NCBI GenBank assembly: GCA_016490735.1
Contig: JAEMWC010000353.1
Span: 192,501-256,500, forward strand
Origin: Pachyseris speciosa
Taxonomy: Eukaryota; Cnidaria; Anthozoa; Scleractinia; Pachyseridae
DNA length: 64,000 nt
Reading direction: 5' to 3'
The notes below the pieces were generated by a model. That model searched no databases and had not been told where the DNA came from. It saw only the letters and a list, made by a program, of their open reading frames with translations. This document shows positions 23,141-33,597 of this stretch, one piece after another. Positions within the stretch are counted from its first letter, which is position 1. The number at the start of each line of letters is the position of its first letter. Both the position numbers and the translations under genes were made by a program.

Positions 23141-23405
23141 GATGTTTGCAGAGTGTCTTTCGCACGCGGAGGGCATAACATTCCCACAATTCATTGCGGC
23201 CGAAGTGGGCGCTGTCTCGCGGGCCATCGAAGCCGTGAAACAGTTCGTCAAAATTCGGAAACATTACGAAGAATTCATCCGAGAGAGGGAAGTCAGCATG
23301 ACGAGAAGTCCGTCCGTTTTCGATGACTATCTTGAAAACAATCCAGGGAAAAGTTGCATGGGCGCGCGTGGAAAATATTACTCGTGGTCGGTCGTCGAGT
23401 TGTTA
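23141..23405 (+). CDS. Candidate first exon of an unrecognised gene
   Basis: From an ATG at 23141 the frame reads MFAECLSHAEGITFPQFIAA, then EVGAVSRAIEAVKQFVKIRK and a charged, ordered-looking segment, ending near YYSWSVVELLG at a good donor (TTAG followed by GTAAAC). Composition is GC-richer than the surroundings and has helix-like periodicity, which supports real coding. The open frame also extends upstream of this ATG (from about 23,070) without another ATG. I do not recognise the family, and no partner exon was found within the next 600 bp. Confidence 0.4.
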
Positions 23406-23992
23406 GGTAAACACAGGGAGACATGCTGCCGAATTTCAACATATAAATAAGTTTTGCGTCGATCAACTCGGTTATTTTGATTTTATGGGGGCTTGTAAAC
23501 ATCAGCAAAACGTATTTTCAAGCGAGATAAACACCAGCAAAAACGTATTTGCACGCGAGACATTTTAACAAGTCGTTGTGTCACGCATCAGACGATACGG
23601 ATTAAATTTCACATCTTATGCAAATATTTACGTCTTGAAGCCAACAAAACTAGTTAAGTATTTTGTTCCAGTTTTTTCTCTGTCGTCATTTGCGTTGATT
23701 TGTGATACGAATGTCATTCCACTGGTTCCATTTGACGACGAAAATGAACCCTTCAAAATCGTTTCAATAATGACCAAAGCACGCGAAGCGCCAGTCAAAT
23801 CTCTGTTTCGAAGCGGAAACCGACGGGAAACAGCTTACTCTTTTAACTCTTAATTTTGCCCTTCAACATCGTTAACTCAAATTTTCGGTGTTGCTCACGA
23901 ACAGAAGTTGTTGGTAGTGGCCAAAAGCTATCTTCAAATAAAAACAGCCTTCTTTAATATTTTATTCAATTTCTCAGCCGACAGCAAGCTTT

Positions 23993-24382
23993 TTAAAGGG
24001 GCAGTGTCACGCTTTTATACCATCATTTAAAAAGCTTAAAACTGCCAATGTATCGGTGAAAACCTTAAAATAATGGTCTAGTTTTGTTGCCAAAGACTGT
24101 AGTACTGCATTGACACCATAAACTCATGTATTCCAAGTAAGATGACGAGGATGGAAATGGGTTGAAATTTGAAAAAACTGGCAAGTTTTTTCAAAATTTC
24201 AAGCTATGCATTGAAAAATCACCAAAAAAATTATTATGGTTAGCTCTCCCTGCTAAAATTTCATTGGAATTCATCTTGCTGATTCTGTAGGAGCATTTTT
24301 TGCACGATAACAGGTAAAAGGCAGTAATTTTGGCAGAATTGAACCAAAAACAGCAAAAATCCCGGTGACACTGCTCCTTTAA
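23993..24382. mobile_element. 390-bp MITE with TTAA ends
   Basis: It begins TTAAAGGGGCAGTGTCACG and ends in the near-complement GTGACACTGCTCCTTTAA. TTAA at both ends is the target duplication typical of piggyBac- or Kolobok-type transposons. The interior contains a further near-palindrome but no coding. Confidence 0.8.
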
Positions 24383-24591
24383 GCACTGAGTTAGAATCAA
24401 ATCCGATCCTGCTGTATGCCGTTTTCAACCAAAACACCCTCTTCAATACTTTACTTACATCGGCCAAAGCCTTCCCGAAAGAATTAAGAATCAACCAAGA
24501 AACCTGTGCGCTCTTTTCATTTCGGAGGAACCAAGAAACCTGTGCGAGACTCAAAATACGCCGCTTACTTTAACGTTAACGTTTGCAATGC

Positions 24592-24716
24592 CCTAGGCTG
24601 AACCCTATCCCTAGCTCTAACCCTAACCCTAACCCTAACCCTAGCTCTAACCCTAACCCTAACTCTAACCCTAGCCCTAATTTTAACCCTAACTCTAAAC
24701 TTAACAATAACCCTAA
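24592..24716. repeat. Interstitial telomere-like (CCCTAA)n tract
   Basis: About twenty units of CCCTAA and variants (CCCTAGCT, ACCCTAACT) run in one direction. This is the reverse complement of TTAGGG, the telomere repeat of cnidarians and most animals. The degenerate edges indicate an old internal tract. Confidence 0.9.
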
Positions 24717-25015
24717 ATCTTTTGAGTGCTGTTTTCAAATCGGACAAAATCTACGCGCGCTGGCTTAAGGTTAACCAAGGTTGCTGTGTGCTGTTTTTAA
24801 GTCAACCCAGAATGTTGCGCACTGTTTTCGAGCTAAGGAAGCTTCTTGAGCACTATCAGTAAGCAAAACACTGGTAATAAGTGCTGCATTTAAAAAAGTC
24901 GACCATTTCCAAGTCGGATGGGCATCTTGTGGGCTGTTTATGAGTCAAAAAGGCACATTGCGCATAAAGAATACCCTTGGGCATTACTTCATGCATGTTA
25001 ATAAGGCAGACATAT

Positions 25016-25230
25016 GAAGGGCTGAGGGCATAAACTGCCTATGTGTAGTTTTAGGTGTTTTGTTTTTGCATACGTTATTTCTCGAAAACGAAAAAGAAAT
25101 CGGTGAAAAAAAATACGGGACAATGTTTTTGAATCAAAATGCAGTTCACATGCAAAAATTTGGACAAATCCAAGCGAACTAAAAAAACGGCCGAAAATTA
25201 CACATAGGCAGTTTATGCTCTCAGCCCTTC
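25016..25230. mobile_element. Foldback MITE G2
   Basis: The left arm GAAGGGCTGAGGGCATAAAC and the right arm GTTTATGCTCTCAGCCCTTC form inverted repeats of about 32 bp. The left side continues into about 48 bp that mirror the right flank of G1. The interior is shared with G1. Confidence 0.85.
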
Positions 25231-25239
25231 AATTGACCT

Positions 25240-25254
<15 letters not shown>

Positions 25255-25280
<26 letters not shown>

Positions 25281-25425
25281 ATCGCACCGGTAATAGCGAG
25301 GTCACGGGTTCGAACCCCGTTGAAGTCCTGAATTTTTTTCAGGCTTCTTTTCGCAATTGCATAAATTACGTTCACAACTGCGAGGGTCATTCTTCATTTG
25401 AATATTGATAAGTCTAAGAAAAGCA
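25255..25425 (+). repeat. tRNA-Thr-like head of a SINE-like repeat
   Basis: 25255-25327 folds as a tRNA: acceptor GGCTTCA/TGAAGTC, D-arm GCTCAGTTGGTTAGAGC and T-arm ACGGGTTCGAACCCCGT. The anticodon loop CCGGTAA would give anticodon GGT (Thr). The anticodon stem has an extra or mismatched base, so it is probably not functional. The following tail (CAGGCTTCTTTTCGCAATTG, then CATAAATTACGTTCACAACTG) recurs as an inverted pair at 33481-33597, which points to a tRNA-derived repeat family. Confidence 0.6.
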
Positions 25426-25696
25426 TTAGGAAGGATGTAGCCTGTTATAAAGGTTTCTGCCTTGGTGTGGTGAGATAGGTCTCTGAATGAAGTACTGTAT
25501 GTGGATAATTAAATAATTATGTTTACAGTACAATGAATACAGTTTGCACACTGTGAAATCTCACAGTGAAATCTCACTGCGACACACTTTCACACACTGT
25601 GAAATCTCTCTTGTATGTGTAAAATGCTGCGAATTGGAAATAAAATGTAACAACACAATTGTGTAATTGTAACTTATGTCAATGACTGTTATCCAG

Positions 25697-27021
25697 GATA
25701 TGTGGCTTGGCATCATACATCATGTGTGTGGAGAGCATGAGTGGGAGGATGGAGAATGTTCACATGGTCAACTGACTGAAGCAGAAGGTGGTAAAACAAT
25801 ACTCGCCAAAGATTCCAAAGCAGCAGAGGAACTAAGGAAGATTGTGCTTGATTGTGACTGGCTCACGACTCTCCAGCATTATGTCAAGTTTAGGTAATGT
25901 ACAGCTATGTATATGTCTACTATTTGGGGGATGAATGGGTAGGTGGCAATTACTGTTACATCATGGAAGATTCTTTTTTTTTTTCTTTCAGACACACAAG
26001 CAAGTTGGAGAGCTTCAATTCTATGGTGTTGAAATATGCCTCAAAAAGGATTGCATTTTCGTAAGTATGGAAAACCCTGAGTTCCAATAGTGGCCAACAT
26101 CAAATTTCTCTCTGTGATTTCAATGCTCCAAAAAGGTGAAGGTTATGGGAATTAACTAACAGGAAATTATTTGATACATGCAATCTCCAAAGCAACACTT
26201 AAAAAACATTTTATTGAGATTGATCAAAATTAAAGTTATATTGTAAGACTATGAAGCACAAAGATGCAAAGTTTCTGCTCTAAAACAAGGTGACTGCTGC
26301 AATTCAGCCATATTTTAAACATGATTTCTGTCAAAGAAACCAGCACGTGACATTCATGTCTTCTTGACAAAACTACCCACTTCTCCATGTGCTGAAAGCT
26401 ACCTAGACAATAATCTGAAACTCAGAAATGTCACTTATGTCCAGGATGGAATGCAATTATTGTTTCATTATTACTTCATATTTGGCAGGGTTCTTTGAGA
26501 TTTTCATATTACTTCATATTTGAGAGAATTATGTGTTTTGGTGACTTTATACCAATGAGGACACTTTGTGATATTTATCATAAGGTATTTGAATCTCATT
26601 AATTAGCATTCAATCCTGGACACATCTAAGAGAAGTTTATTCTCACTTTACCCCGGTATATAGTATTAAAAAATGACATTTCATTTACAGGTATGAAGTC
26701 TTCACTGGCAGAACCCTATTGGCAGTCCTGGATCACAATTTTCATTTATTCAGAAAGGAAATCCAGGGGAGGTATAAAAAAAATACTCCAAAAGATCTGG
26801 AAAGGAGGATAAATCATACAGTTATTGGCCAGTTCTACTGTCAGAGATCTTACAGAAAAGAGCAGAAGACAAAGAGTCTGCATCCAGACCAGTAGAGGTT
26901 GCACCAACAAACCCCAAAAACCTTGCAGCAACCATAGCAATGAAGGAAGCTCCAACGACAAAAGAACTGGTCAAAGCAAAACGCTCTCACTTCAAATCTA
27001 AAAGCAACAGTTCTAATTGAC
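25697..27021 (+). pseudogene. C-terminal part of a transposase-like protein (unnamed metazoan family), frameshifted
   Basis: The exons are 25697-25893, 25992-26060 and 26691-27021, with consistent phases. Motifs include WLGIIHHVCGEHEW, CSHGQL, RKIVLDCDW, LESFNSMVLKYASKRIAFSY and LLAVLDHNFHLFR. The pattern F-R-HT-x(2)-LESFNS, KYA-x-KR and LAVLDHN recurs in uncharacterised fish and cnidarian proteins that often carry THAP domains, and is thought to be transposase-derived. The function is not proven. A run of eight A (26776-26783) puts the frame into an early stop (26893-26895). Nine A would continue through SYWPVLLSEILQKRAEDK to a stop at 27019-27021. No 5' exons are seen. It is either a decayed copy or a homopolymer error. 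Confidence 0.5.
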
Positions 27022-27320
27022 TTTATTTGTGTAGTACTGGTATCAGTTCTGTCACAATGAAACAGGCTTTCTTGAAAAAGGGTATTTTAGATGTTTATCA
27101 TACATCTGATCAGTTGGAGTTTGAAGTTTTGTCACTTCCCTGGGCACATATGCCTGAGCCAGTTATGTAGCTTTTCTCAATGTGAACAGTAGCAATCATC
27201 TGTACAAATGAAATGCAATGTAATTACCAAACTCACCTTTTACTTTATTCTTACAAAATTTATTTATGTTTGTGTAAAAACACATTAAAACCCATTCAAG
27301 TAAATTTAAATTGACAACAT

Positions 27321-27643
27321 CAAGGTTCGCACGCACCTTGAAAGTCCTTGAAAGTCCTTGACTTTAAAAATCAAAATTCAAGGCCTTGAAAGTCCGTGAA
27401 AAGTACATTGGGTCCTTGAAAAACCTTGAAATTTGCTCTTTGACTGTTTCCACTTAGTGGAAGAACGACAAATGACTTAGACTTAAAACAAATCTGCCAG
27501 TTATCCCTTAAACCTGATCATCTAGTATCACATTCTAATGGCATTTTTTTTACTGGATGGGGTGCTTGAAAAATTGGAATTGTGCCCTGGAATGTCCTTG
27601 AAAAGTCCTTGAATTTTAAGTCTAAAAAAGAGTACGAACCCTG
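27321..27643. mobile_element. hAT-like MITE (CAAGGTTCGCAC ends)
   Basis: The ends CAAGGTTCGCACGC and GAGTACGAACCCTG are imperfect inverted repeats. The interior is made of CCTTGAAAGTCCTTGAA repeats. No clean target duplication is visible. Confidence 0.6.
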
Positions 27644-27732
27644 CAATGTGTAGCATGTCACTGTTTACGTTTAATAATGATGTATTCTTTAATTTTCTTG
27701 CATAGTTATGTGAAAATTGAACAACACATGAC

Positions 27733-28065
27733 CAATTGAAGGCCTCGGAGCATAACCATCCTATGTCGAATTTTGGGTTGTTTTTCGATTTTGCCTGGAT
27801 TTGCCCGAATTGTTGTAAGTAAACTGCAATTCGATTGAAAGAAGATGTAATGCAACTTGCAAACCACTCCCATGGAAGGTTGGTTTCTTGGTGTACGTAA
27901 GAAAAAATGCATTTCTGGATTCTGGATGAATCAGTCAAAAAAATACCATACAATGTGTTTCCATCGAATTGCAGTTCACATGCAGAAATTCAGACAAATC
28001 CAAGCAAAATCGAAAAACGACTCAAAATTCGACATAGGATGGTTATGCTCCGAGGCCTTCAATTG
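27733..28065. mobile_element. 333-bp foldback MITE with long inverted repeats
   Basis: CAATTGAAGGCCTCGGAGCA at the left is mirrored by TGCTCCGAGGCCTTCAATTG at the right, and the arms continue for more than 60 bp (ATCCTATGTCGAATTTTG). The interior has no gene. The arm sequence GACAAATCCAAGC is shared with G1/G2, suggesting a related family. Confidence 0.85.
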
Positions 28066-28133
28066 ATAAGACATCATTAAACAGCATTTCGAAATAACAA
28101 ACCATATTGTAATGAGCATTATTATAAGACTAC

Positions 28134-28309
28134 TTCAGTCAGGGAACAAGTGCCATATTAAAAAGAACTTTATGGGACACTTAATGATGCAACCTTGTCC
28201 TTGCAAGTACTCCTGAAGTGATCACACAACCAAGCTTTTCATGTTTAGTTAATAAGCAAAACAAGAAATGGGCACTGCTGATTTCTGGCACTTTGTTCCC
28301 TGACTGAAT
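28134..28309. mobile_element. Short MITE (TTCAGTCAGGGAAC ends)
   Basis: TTCAGTCAGGGAACAAGTGC is mirrored by TGGCACTTTGTTCCCTGACT at the right. The arms are about 23 bp and the interior shows no features. Confidence 0.7.
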
Positions 28310-28391
28310 TAGATGGGGTATAGAAAGATTTCCATGGCAATTCATGAGTTCCCTAAAAGGTAATAAAATCTGATTGTGTGTCCACGAATAA

Positions 28392-29680
28392 CTAAGAACG
28401 CCTATACCCCATGCAAACCCCATCAGGGGCAGGGTAGTAACGCCTAATGGTTAGAACAACACACGAGGGAAGCACCCGGCGGTTCCCTTTCCCCAATTTT
28501 CCATACTTCCACAGACAATACTGCCTGTAAGCAGCTTTCTGATAGGAGTTGCTTGAATAATCTGGCTCTTCGGCCCTAATGTCAAACCTCACCCTTATGG
28601 CTAATACGAGGACTTCCCTGTCTAAGCAAATGTTTTCATACATTCTGAACGAAGTCACACATGTTCTTTTACCACAGCAAACATTTTCTTCTTCTAAGGG
28701 CATCACTCGGCAAACAGTACAGGTACACCATTCTGGGATTTCTTCTTGGGGTTGAGGGTCGGGGGGTCACTGCCATTATCACCGTTTAAAAGGTCTCTTG
28801 CAAATTCCAGACTGCCTCTTGGCTAAGCAACCGAAGAAGTATTTTGTCCTTGTCTTGAGAAGTGAGTTGTTCGATGAATTCCTAAAAACAAGGAAAGGCT
28901 AATTTAGCCAATTTTCCTACAACAAAATTCTTCCAAATCATGCAAACTATGATACGAGATTAAACCTCAATGAAATGATCGTTGTCAAAACAAACATGCA
29001 TTCAGTTAACTAACAGCTGAGCTAAGAACCGGTCAGAGAAATAATTTAGAGAATCCCTTCTTAGTGGCATGAGCAGCGACAGAATGCCCGAGAAGGCTTA
29101 GAAATTCACCCTTCGCTTCTGTGTGAAAGGACAACTACAACAATAACACGTGACCAATGTGAGAAAAAAAAATCGTGCCACAGAACTTTCTACTTACTTT
29201 GATTTCTCTCTCAGCATTTGCTTGCTGTTCCTAATGGCGAGCAAAAGCGCTAGGATTTCTGTTTACTACAACCACGACTTCTTTGTTTTTACAAGCCGCT
29301 TTTTTGGTTCCACATTTGCAATTCTCGCAACATTTCAAATTGGCATTCTTGCACGGACAACCTTCGCTCTTATTAGACTTCTTTCTGCTACATGTATTTT
29401 TGCACGAACAAATCTAGGAAATGAATAAAACACAGTCTGATTTATAGATTCAAACCAAGTAGAGCTGATCTAGTATCTGTATAAAGTAAAACCAAAACTC
29501 ACCACTCTTCACAACTGCTACATTACTCGCCGTCGCTTCTTCGGGCATTTCATTTCGTCTCGATGAAGCACCGGCGAGTGGTGAACCATATGCGTTTGTC
29601 GGCTGAACCAGACGAGAGTCACCTACAACATCTAACTCAGCTGAGTTGCTTTCGTCTACCATATCTATATCGGTTTCCAT
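28392..29680 (-). pseudogene. Cysteine-rich / P2X7-ballast-domain-like protein
   Basis: Three coding blocks lie on the minus strand. Block 1 (29680 down to about 29510) begins at an ATG: METDIDMVDESNSAELDVVG and ends near a GTGAGT donor. Block 2 (about 29409-29232) reads a dense cysteine motif (ICSCKNTCSRKKS, GCPCKNANLKCCENCKCG), then an in-frame TAG, with the frame continuing to a GTAAGT donor. Block 3 (28881-28392) reads EFIEQLTSQDKDKILLRLLS, a TAA, then WCTCTVCRVMPLEEENVCC, AAYRQYCLWKYGKLGKGNRR and VLPSCVVLTIRRYYP. The last part matches the zinc-binding cytoplasmic ballast domain of P2X7 receptors, which occurs in invertebrates without the channel. Two in-frame stops and an unresolved splice phase between blocks 1 and 2 suggest a decayed gene, or my exon borders may be wrong. 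Confidence 0.6.
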
Positions 29681-29699
29681 GTCTGGCCTGTTGACCTTT

Positions 29700-30066
29700 C
29701 GACGAAGGGAAAGCCGCGGCGCGCGCGGGGATTACGCATTCATTTGGTCACGAGCCAAGTAACATAACACCGGAGTTCCCGTATGTCAACAAAAACAAAG
29801 GTGTGGCCCTAGAACCCGTTTTTGGGAGGACATGTAGTAAGCGCAGACGAAGGATGTTTGGATCACGGGTGGATGTCGAATCGTCACAAAATTACTTTTT
29901 TGGGGGGGGTGGGGTAGGACAAAATCCCGGGGGTACTCCCAGAAAATTTGGGTGGGGTATGCGGCTCGCTTTCTGAGAGTATAAAAGCAAGGGCCGATAC
30001 AACGTAGAATGGTTTTAAGTTTTGTGTACTTATGGTTAACGTAGAATGGTTTTAAGTTTTGTGTAC
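29700..30066. other. Upstream flank of the ballast-domain gene
   Basis: A GC-rich stretch just upstream of the ATG (GCGGCGCGCGCGGGG near 29,715) could be promoter-like. A tandem duplication of about 35 bp (AACGTAGAATGGTTTTAAGT) lies at 30,001-30,069. No gene was seen. Confidence 0.4.
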
Positions 30067-30143
30067 TTATCGACAACGATATTCATCATCACAATGGTCA
30101 AAATGTGATGAATCACTGTGATGACGAATATCGTTGTCGATAA
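30067..30143. repeat. Hairpin (TTATCGACAACGATATTC)
   Basis: ACTTATCGACAACGATATTC is mirrored by GAATATCGTTGTCGATAAG, a stem of about 28 bp. One arm motif (CTTATCGACAACG) recurs alone near 32,921. Confidence 0.75.
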
Positions 30144-30245
30144 GAGTGTAGACAACGCTAAACCACATTCGATTTGTTTTTTACCACAATATCAGCGTCA
30201 AAGAAAATGCTAATTTCAGAGCGCGAGCTGAAAACTACCCTGGCT

Positions 30246-30314
30246 CCAGAGGCCCGTTGAAAAAAATAAATATCCCTGAAAAGCCAAAATAGAACGCGAG
30301 AGACGGGCCTCTGG
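30246..30314. repeat. Short inverted repeat (CCAGAGGCCCGT)
   Basis: CCAGAGGCCCGT and ACGGGCCTCTGG are 45 bp apart. This is possibly a tiny MITE related to the hairpin at 31321-31416, which also has CCAGAGG ends. Around it (30,150-31,320) I see no gene. Confidence 0.5.
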
Positions 30315-31320
30315 TCGCACGAGCCGAGAAACTCATTTCCTTGGGACAGAATTGGCTTAGGAAAAGCATGGCCTCCCAGCCGACAAACCGGTTTGGACAG
30401 AAAATATAATCGTAAAGTTATGGCGGCTGCTCTCAACGATCGCTTTTCTGCGTTTCGAACTGCTGTTCATTGGAGTCCAAATTTCCAGTGCAAAAAGAAG
30501 CGTTGTTGGCGTTCCTAAGCCTTAAGGATGCGTTGGCTGTTTTTCCGACGAGTTGTGATAAATCCTTAATCTTTGAAATTGTTCCAGCAATTTTCGCCGG
30601 TCTACATGATCTACATGTCCTTTTGGTGATCTGCCCACACTCTAGCTGCCCTTATTTACTCACACATTCAAGAGCTTGCCGATGGCGGTATTGCAGCCTG
30701 CTCTCTTGGTTATTATAACGTTCTGGTTGACGACGTAAATGTGTTAAAGCATAATATAATATTTACAAGTCCAGAGCTTATTATTCAGGAGGAAAGGTGG
30801 CGAAAATTCCTACAAAGCAAGGGTGTGCTTGATTTCTGAAAATTTCCAAGGCTCCATTTAAGTTTTCTAACTTTTTCCAACTATCGTATGCATTTCGTGG
30901 AGAACCGAGAAGAGGCATCATCTTGTTTACAAAGTTACAAACAGGAAATCCCAAAACATCGGATAATCGCGCCACAACGGTTTGACACGTTTAGCTTCTT
31001 CGCATTTTCGCCATGGAATGAATTTAATTTCCCGTAGTCATAAACTATCTAACTCGTGTTACAAACCCTGCAAAAATCGTCGACGAATAAACGGACAATT
31101 TTAACCGGTGTAATAACCTTCCTCAATATTTTCGAGCATACCGATACGTTTTCACGGTTCGCTGCAACACACGCCTATTTTTCATAACGATCTGATGTCA
31201 GAAATGTCAAAAATGATCCTGATAACAACCAGACACCATTTATCCCCGTCGATGAAAACCGGTTTGGTTGGCTATCTGATACACGAAACTGCACAGAAAT
31301 GAGGTTCAGCATTCGTGCGA

Positions 31321-31416
31321 CCAGAGGTTATTTTTTTTCCTCTCGGCGCTTCACGCCTCGTTGCTGCGGCTTCGCCGCGTAAATTCCCTCCTTCAAACGA
31401 AAAAAATAACCTCTGG
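31321..31416. repeat. 96-bp hairpin with CCAGAGGTTATTTTTTT ends
   Basis: CCAGAGGTTATTTTTTT is mirrored by AAAAAAATAACCTCTGG. The loop is GC-rich. It directly precedes element C, whose 9-bp target duplication begins within its end. Confidence 0.8.
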
Positions 31417-31420
31417 CACC

Positions 31421-32855
31421 CAGACTCGTACCCAGTCGCTATGTACGTGTTTTATGGGGAGAGAAGATTGGATACGAGGATGGATTGAGGCGCGCGGGGT
31501 GTCGTGGGAAGAGGCGAAGGAAAAATAGCGGGCGTTTTCCATTTATGCACCTATCAGTGTCAAGCCCGAGGGGGGGGGGGGGTCGGGCAAAGGGTGGGGA
31601 TTTTGACATTTTCTGAAAAAAATTATCAAAATCCCCACCCCCGGGAAAAAAATAATTGTCAAAAGTATCAAAATCCCCCACCCTGGAGCAAGGGAAGGCG
31701 CTCATATACAATAAATAACGTACCAATTCCAAACCCTGGGGACGTGATGTCCGATCAAAATCCCTACCCTGGGGATATACGTGACAGTCAAATTCCCGTG
31801 GGTTGCCCGACCCCCCCCCCCCCCCCATCGGGCTTGACACTGATAGGTGCATTACCAAAAAATTCCGGAAATTTCGATGGGAAATGACCATCGGTGAAGA
31901 ACGTGTTCCATTTGACAAACGTTCCATTCATTCCCAGGCTCCACACTTTCCGCTAAACTTCCAAATGGCAACAACGAAGTCTTAAACGAAACTGTAGAGT
32001 TGTCTATGTAAGAAGGTCTTTTAAATTGAGAAGACGATGATGACACTCCTATCCTCGCAGCGGTTGCAGCTTATATGAGGCGCGATCATCGCCGAAACGA
32101 AGGGTTTTTCAAAAAGATATTGCCACAATATTTCATCGATGAATATTTACAAGCCACTTCAGGGCGACTCGAGGCGGACCCTTGAAGCTTAGTGCAGGGA
32201 AATGAAGCCACTGGAAGATTCGTCAGCGATACTCTTATTGGTTGTATGACAAAGCCGGACTTTCACGCCTACTGTGAAAGGAAAATAACGAAAGACATTG
32301 TTTCATTTCAGATGCAAAGTATTACGCGGGAAACAACCGGAATAAGCTTACTCAAAGAACCCTCGGGCAAAATTTAATGTTTTCTCAAATAAATTCTGCT
32401 TACCATTGGTATACATCACACAATTGTGATTCATTAACGTATGGAAATCGGGTGCTAGTCCATTACACACGGGGCATTCGTATAAAACTATTCGAGGTGA
32501 CCGAAGAAGGAGCCGCCATCTTACCAAAGATGTGGCCGTGAAAGACCTGGAACTGGTGAAAACTTGTGAAACTCGTAAATGGAACACGCATTTTCCATCG
32601 GAAAGTTTCCAACGGGAAAACAGGACTACCTTTTCAGAAGTTCCATTTATTTCGGAGATTTTCCATTGGAACGAACCAAAAACATGTGTTCCATTTACAT
32701 CCCAACCGGAATTTCCGGAATTTCTTGGTAAATGGAAAACGCGACTCGCTATTTTTCCTTCGCCTCTTCCCACGACACCCCGCGCGCCTCAACCATCCTC
32801 GTATCCAGTCTTCTCTCCCCATAAAACACGTAAATAGCGACTGGGTACGAGTCTG
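31421..32855. mobile_element. Element C: 1.4-kb Mutator-like long-TIR element
   Basis: The terminal arms are CAGACTCGTACCCAGTCGC... (from 31421) and ...GCGACTGGGTACGAGTCTG (to 32855), about 110 bp, with a perfect 9-bp duplication TCTGGCACC at 31412-31420 and 32856-32864. Long TIRs with 9-bp duplications point to a Mutator-like element. The interior contains a nested PIF/Harbinger-type MITE (31546-31851), a dispersed repeat (32,540-32,740) and short frames. One frame (about 32,026-32,182, plus strand) reads DDTPILAAVAAYMRRDHRRN, and another (32,390-32,525, minus strand) has a CPVCNGLAPDFHTLMNHNC-like zinc-finger pattern. Neither can be assigned. No transposase was recognised. Confidence 0.8.
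31546..31851. mobile_element. Element D: PIF/Harbinger-type MITE nested in element C
   Basis: The ends are TGCACCTATCAGTGTCAAGC and its complement, followed inward by long G/C homopolymers. TTA lies at 31543-31545 and 31852-31854, the 3-bp duplication typical of PIF/Harbinger. The interior repeats AAAATCCCCACCC-type words. Confidence 0.85.
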
Positions 32856-32864
32856 TCTGGCACC

Positions 32865-33480
32865 CAGGGTAGCTGAAAACAGGCATTGCGCGACACGTTG
32901 ACGCGAGCAGCGTTGTCTAGACTCTTATCGACAACGGCAAATTAGCCAATAAGATTGCGAGATTACTAGCAATTGTGGTAAAATGTATATTTGAACTGCA
33001 GAAGGATTGTTTATGCTCAACTAAAATTTATGTCACGCATTAGTCACGCTTGACTTGTCCCCGAGACGTCGAAGTATTCCAACAGCCTCGTAAACTTCAC
33101 TTGTTCAGATCATCGGTGACCCGTTCCTTTTTTGACACGAATGATTTACTCTACTTATTCTTTACCAAAACCGGTGAAATGAAAAAAAAAATGTTACGTT
33201 TAAGAAGTTACATTTTTTCAATAAATGAAATGAAATTAAATGAAAGTTTTCATCCGTTGTCCCACCAAATTCCGGAAGTGGTTAAAACGGTAGCGCTTAT
33301 GAGGACGCTCGTTGAGGATTAGCTTCAAAGTTTACGACATCCCTAATGGCGTGAAATTATTTAAAATATCCACCCGTTAAGACCTATGCAAGGAAATCTT
33401 CACTTTACCAGTTTATTTCTATGATTTTTGATGGATAAGTCGATGAAGCAAAACTATGTTATTTAAATGAAGAAATGATC
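32865..33480. other. No gene recognised
   Basis: The stretch includes the lone CTTATCGACAACG motif (32,921) and an A-rich tract near 33,183. A frame at 33,050-33,322 has no recognisable domain and starts without clear support. Confidence 0.4.
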
Positions 33481-33597
33481 CTCGCAGCTGTGAACGCAAT
33501 TTATGCAATTGCGTCAGAAGAAGCCTGAAATTTTTTTCACGCTTCTTTACGCTATTGCATAAATTGCGTTCACAACTGCAAGAATCACTTCTTCATT
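33481..33597. repeat. Inverted pair of the SINE-tail sequence
   Basis: GTGAACGCAATTTATGCAATTGCG is mirrored by CGCTATTGCATAAATTGCGTTCAC around GAAGCCTGAAATTTTTTTCA. The same words form the tail of the tRNA-Thr-like repeat at 25255, so this looks like two tails joined head to head. Confidence 0.65.

Noticed and set aside
25255..25327. Functional tRNA-Thr gene
   Set aside because: The anticodon stem is irregular and the following tail recurs as a repeat, so a SINE-type origin is more likely.
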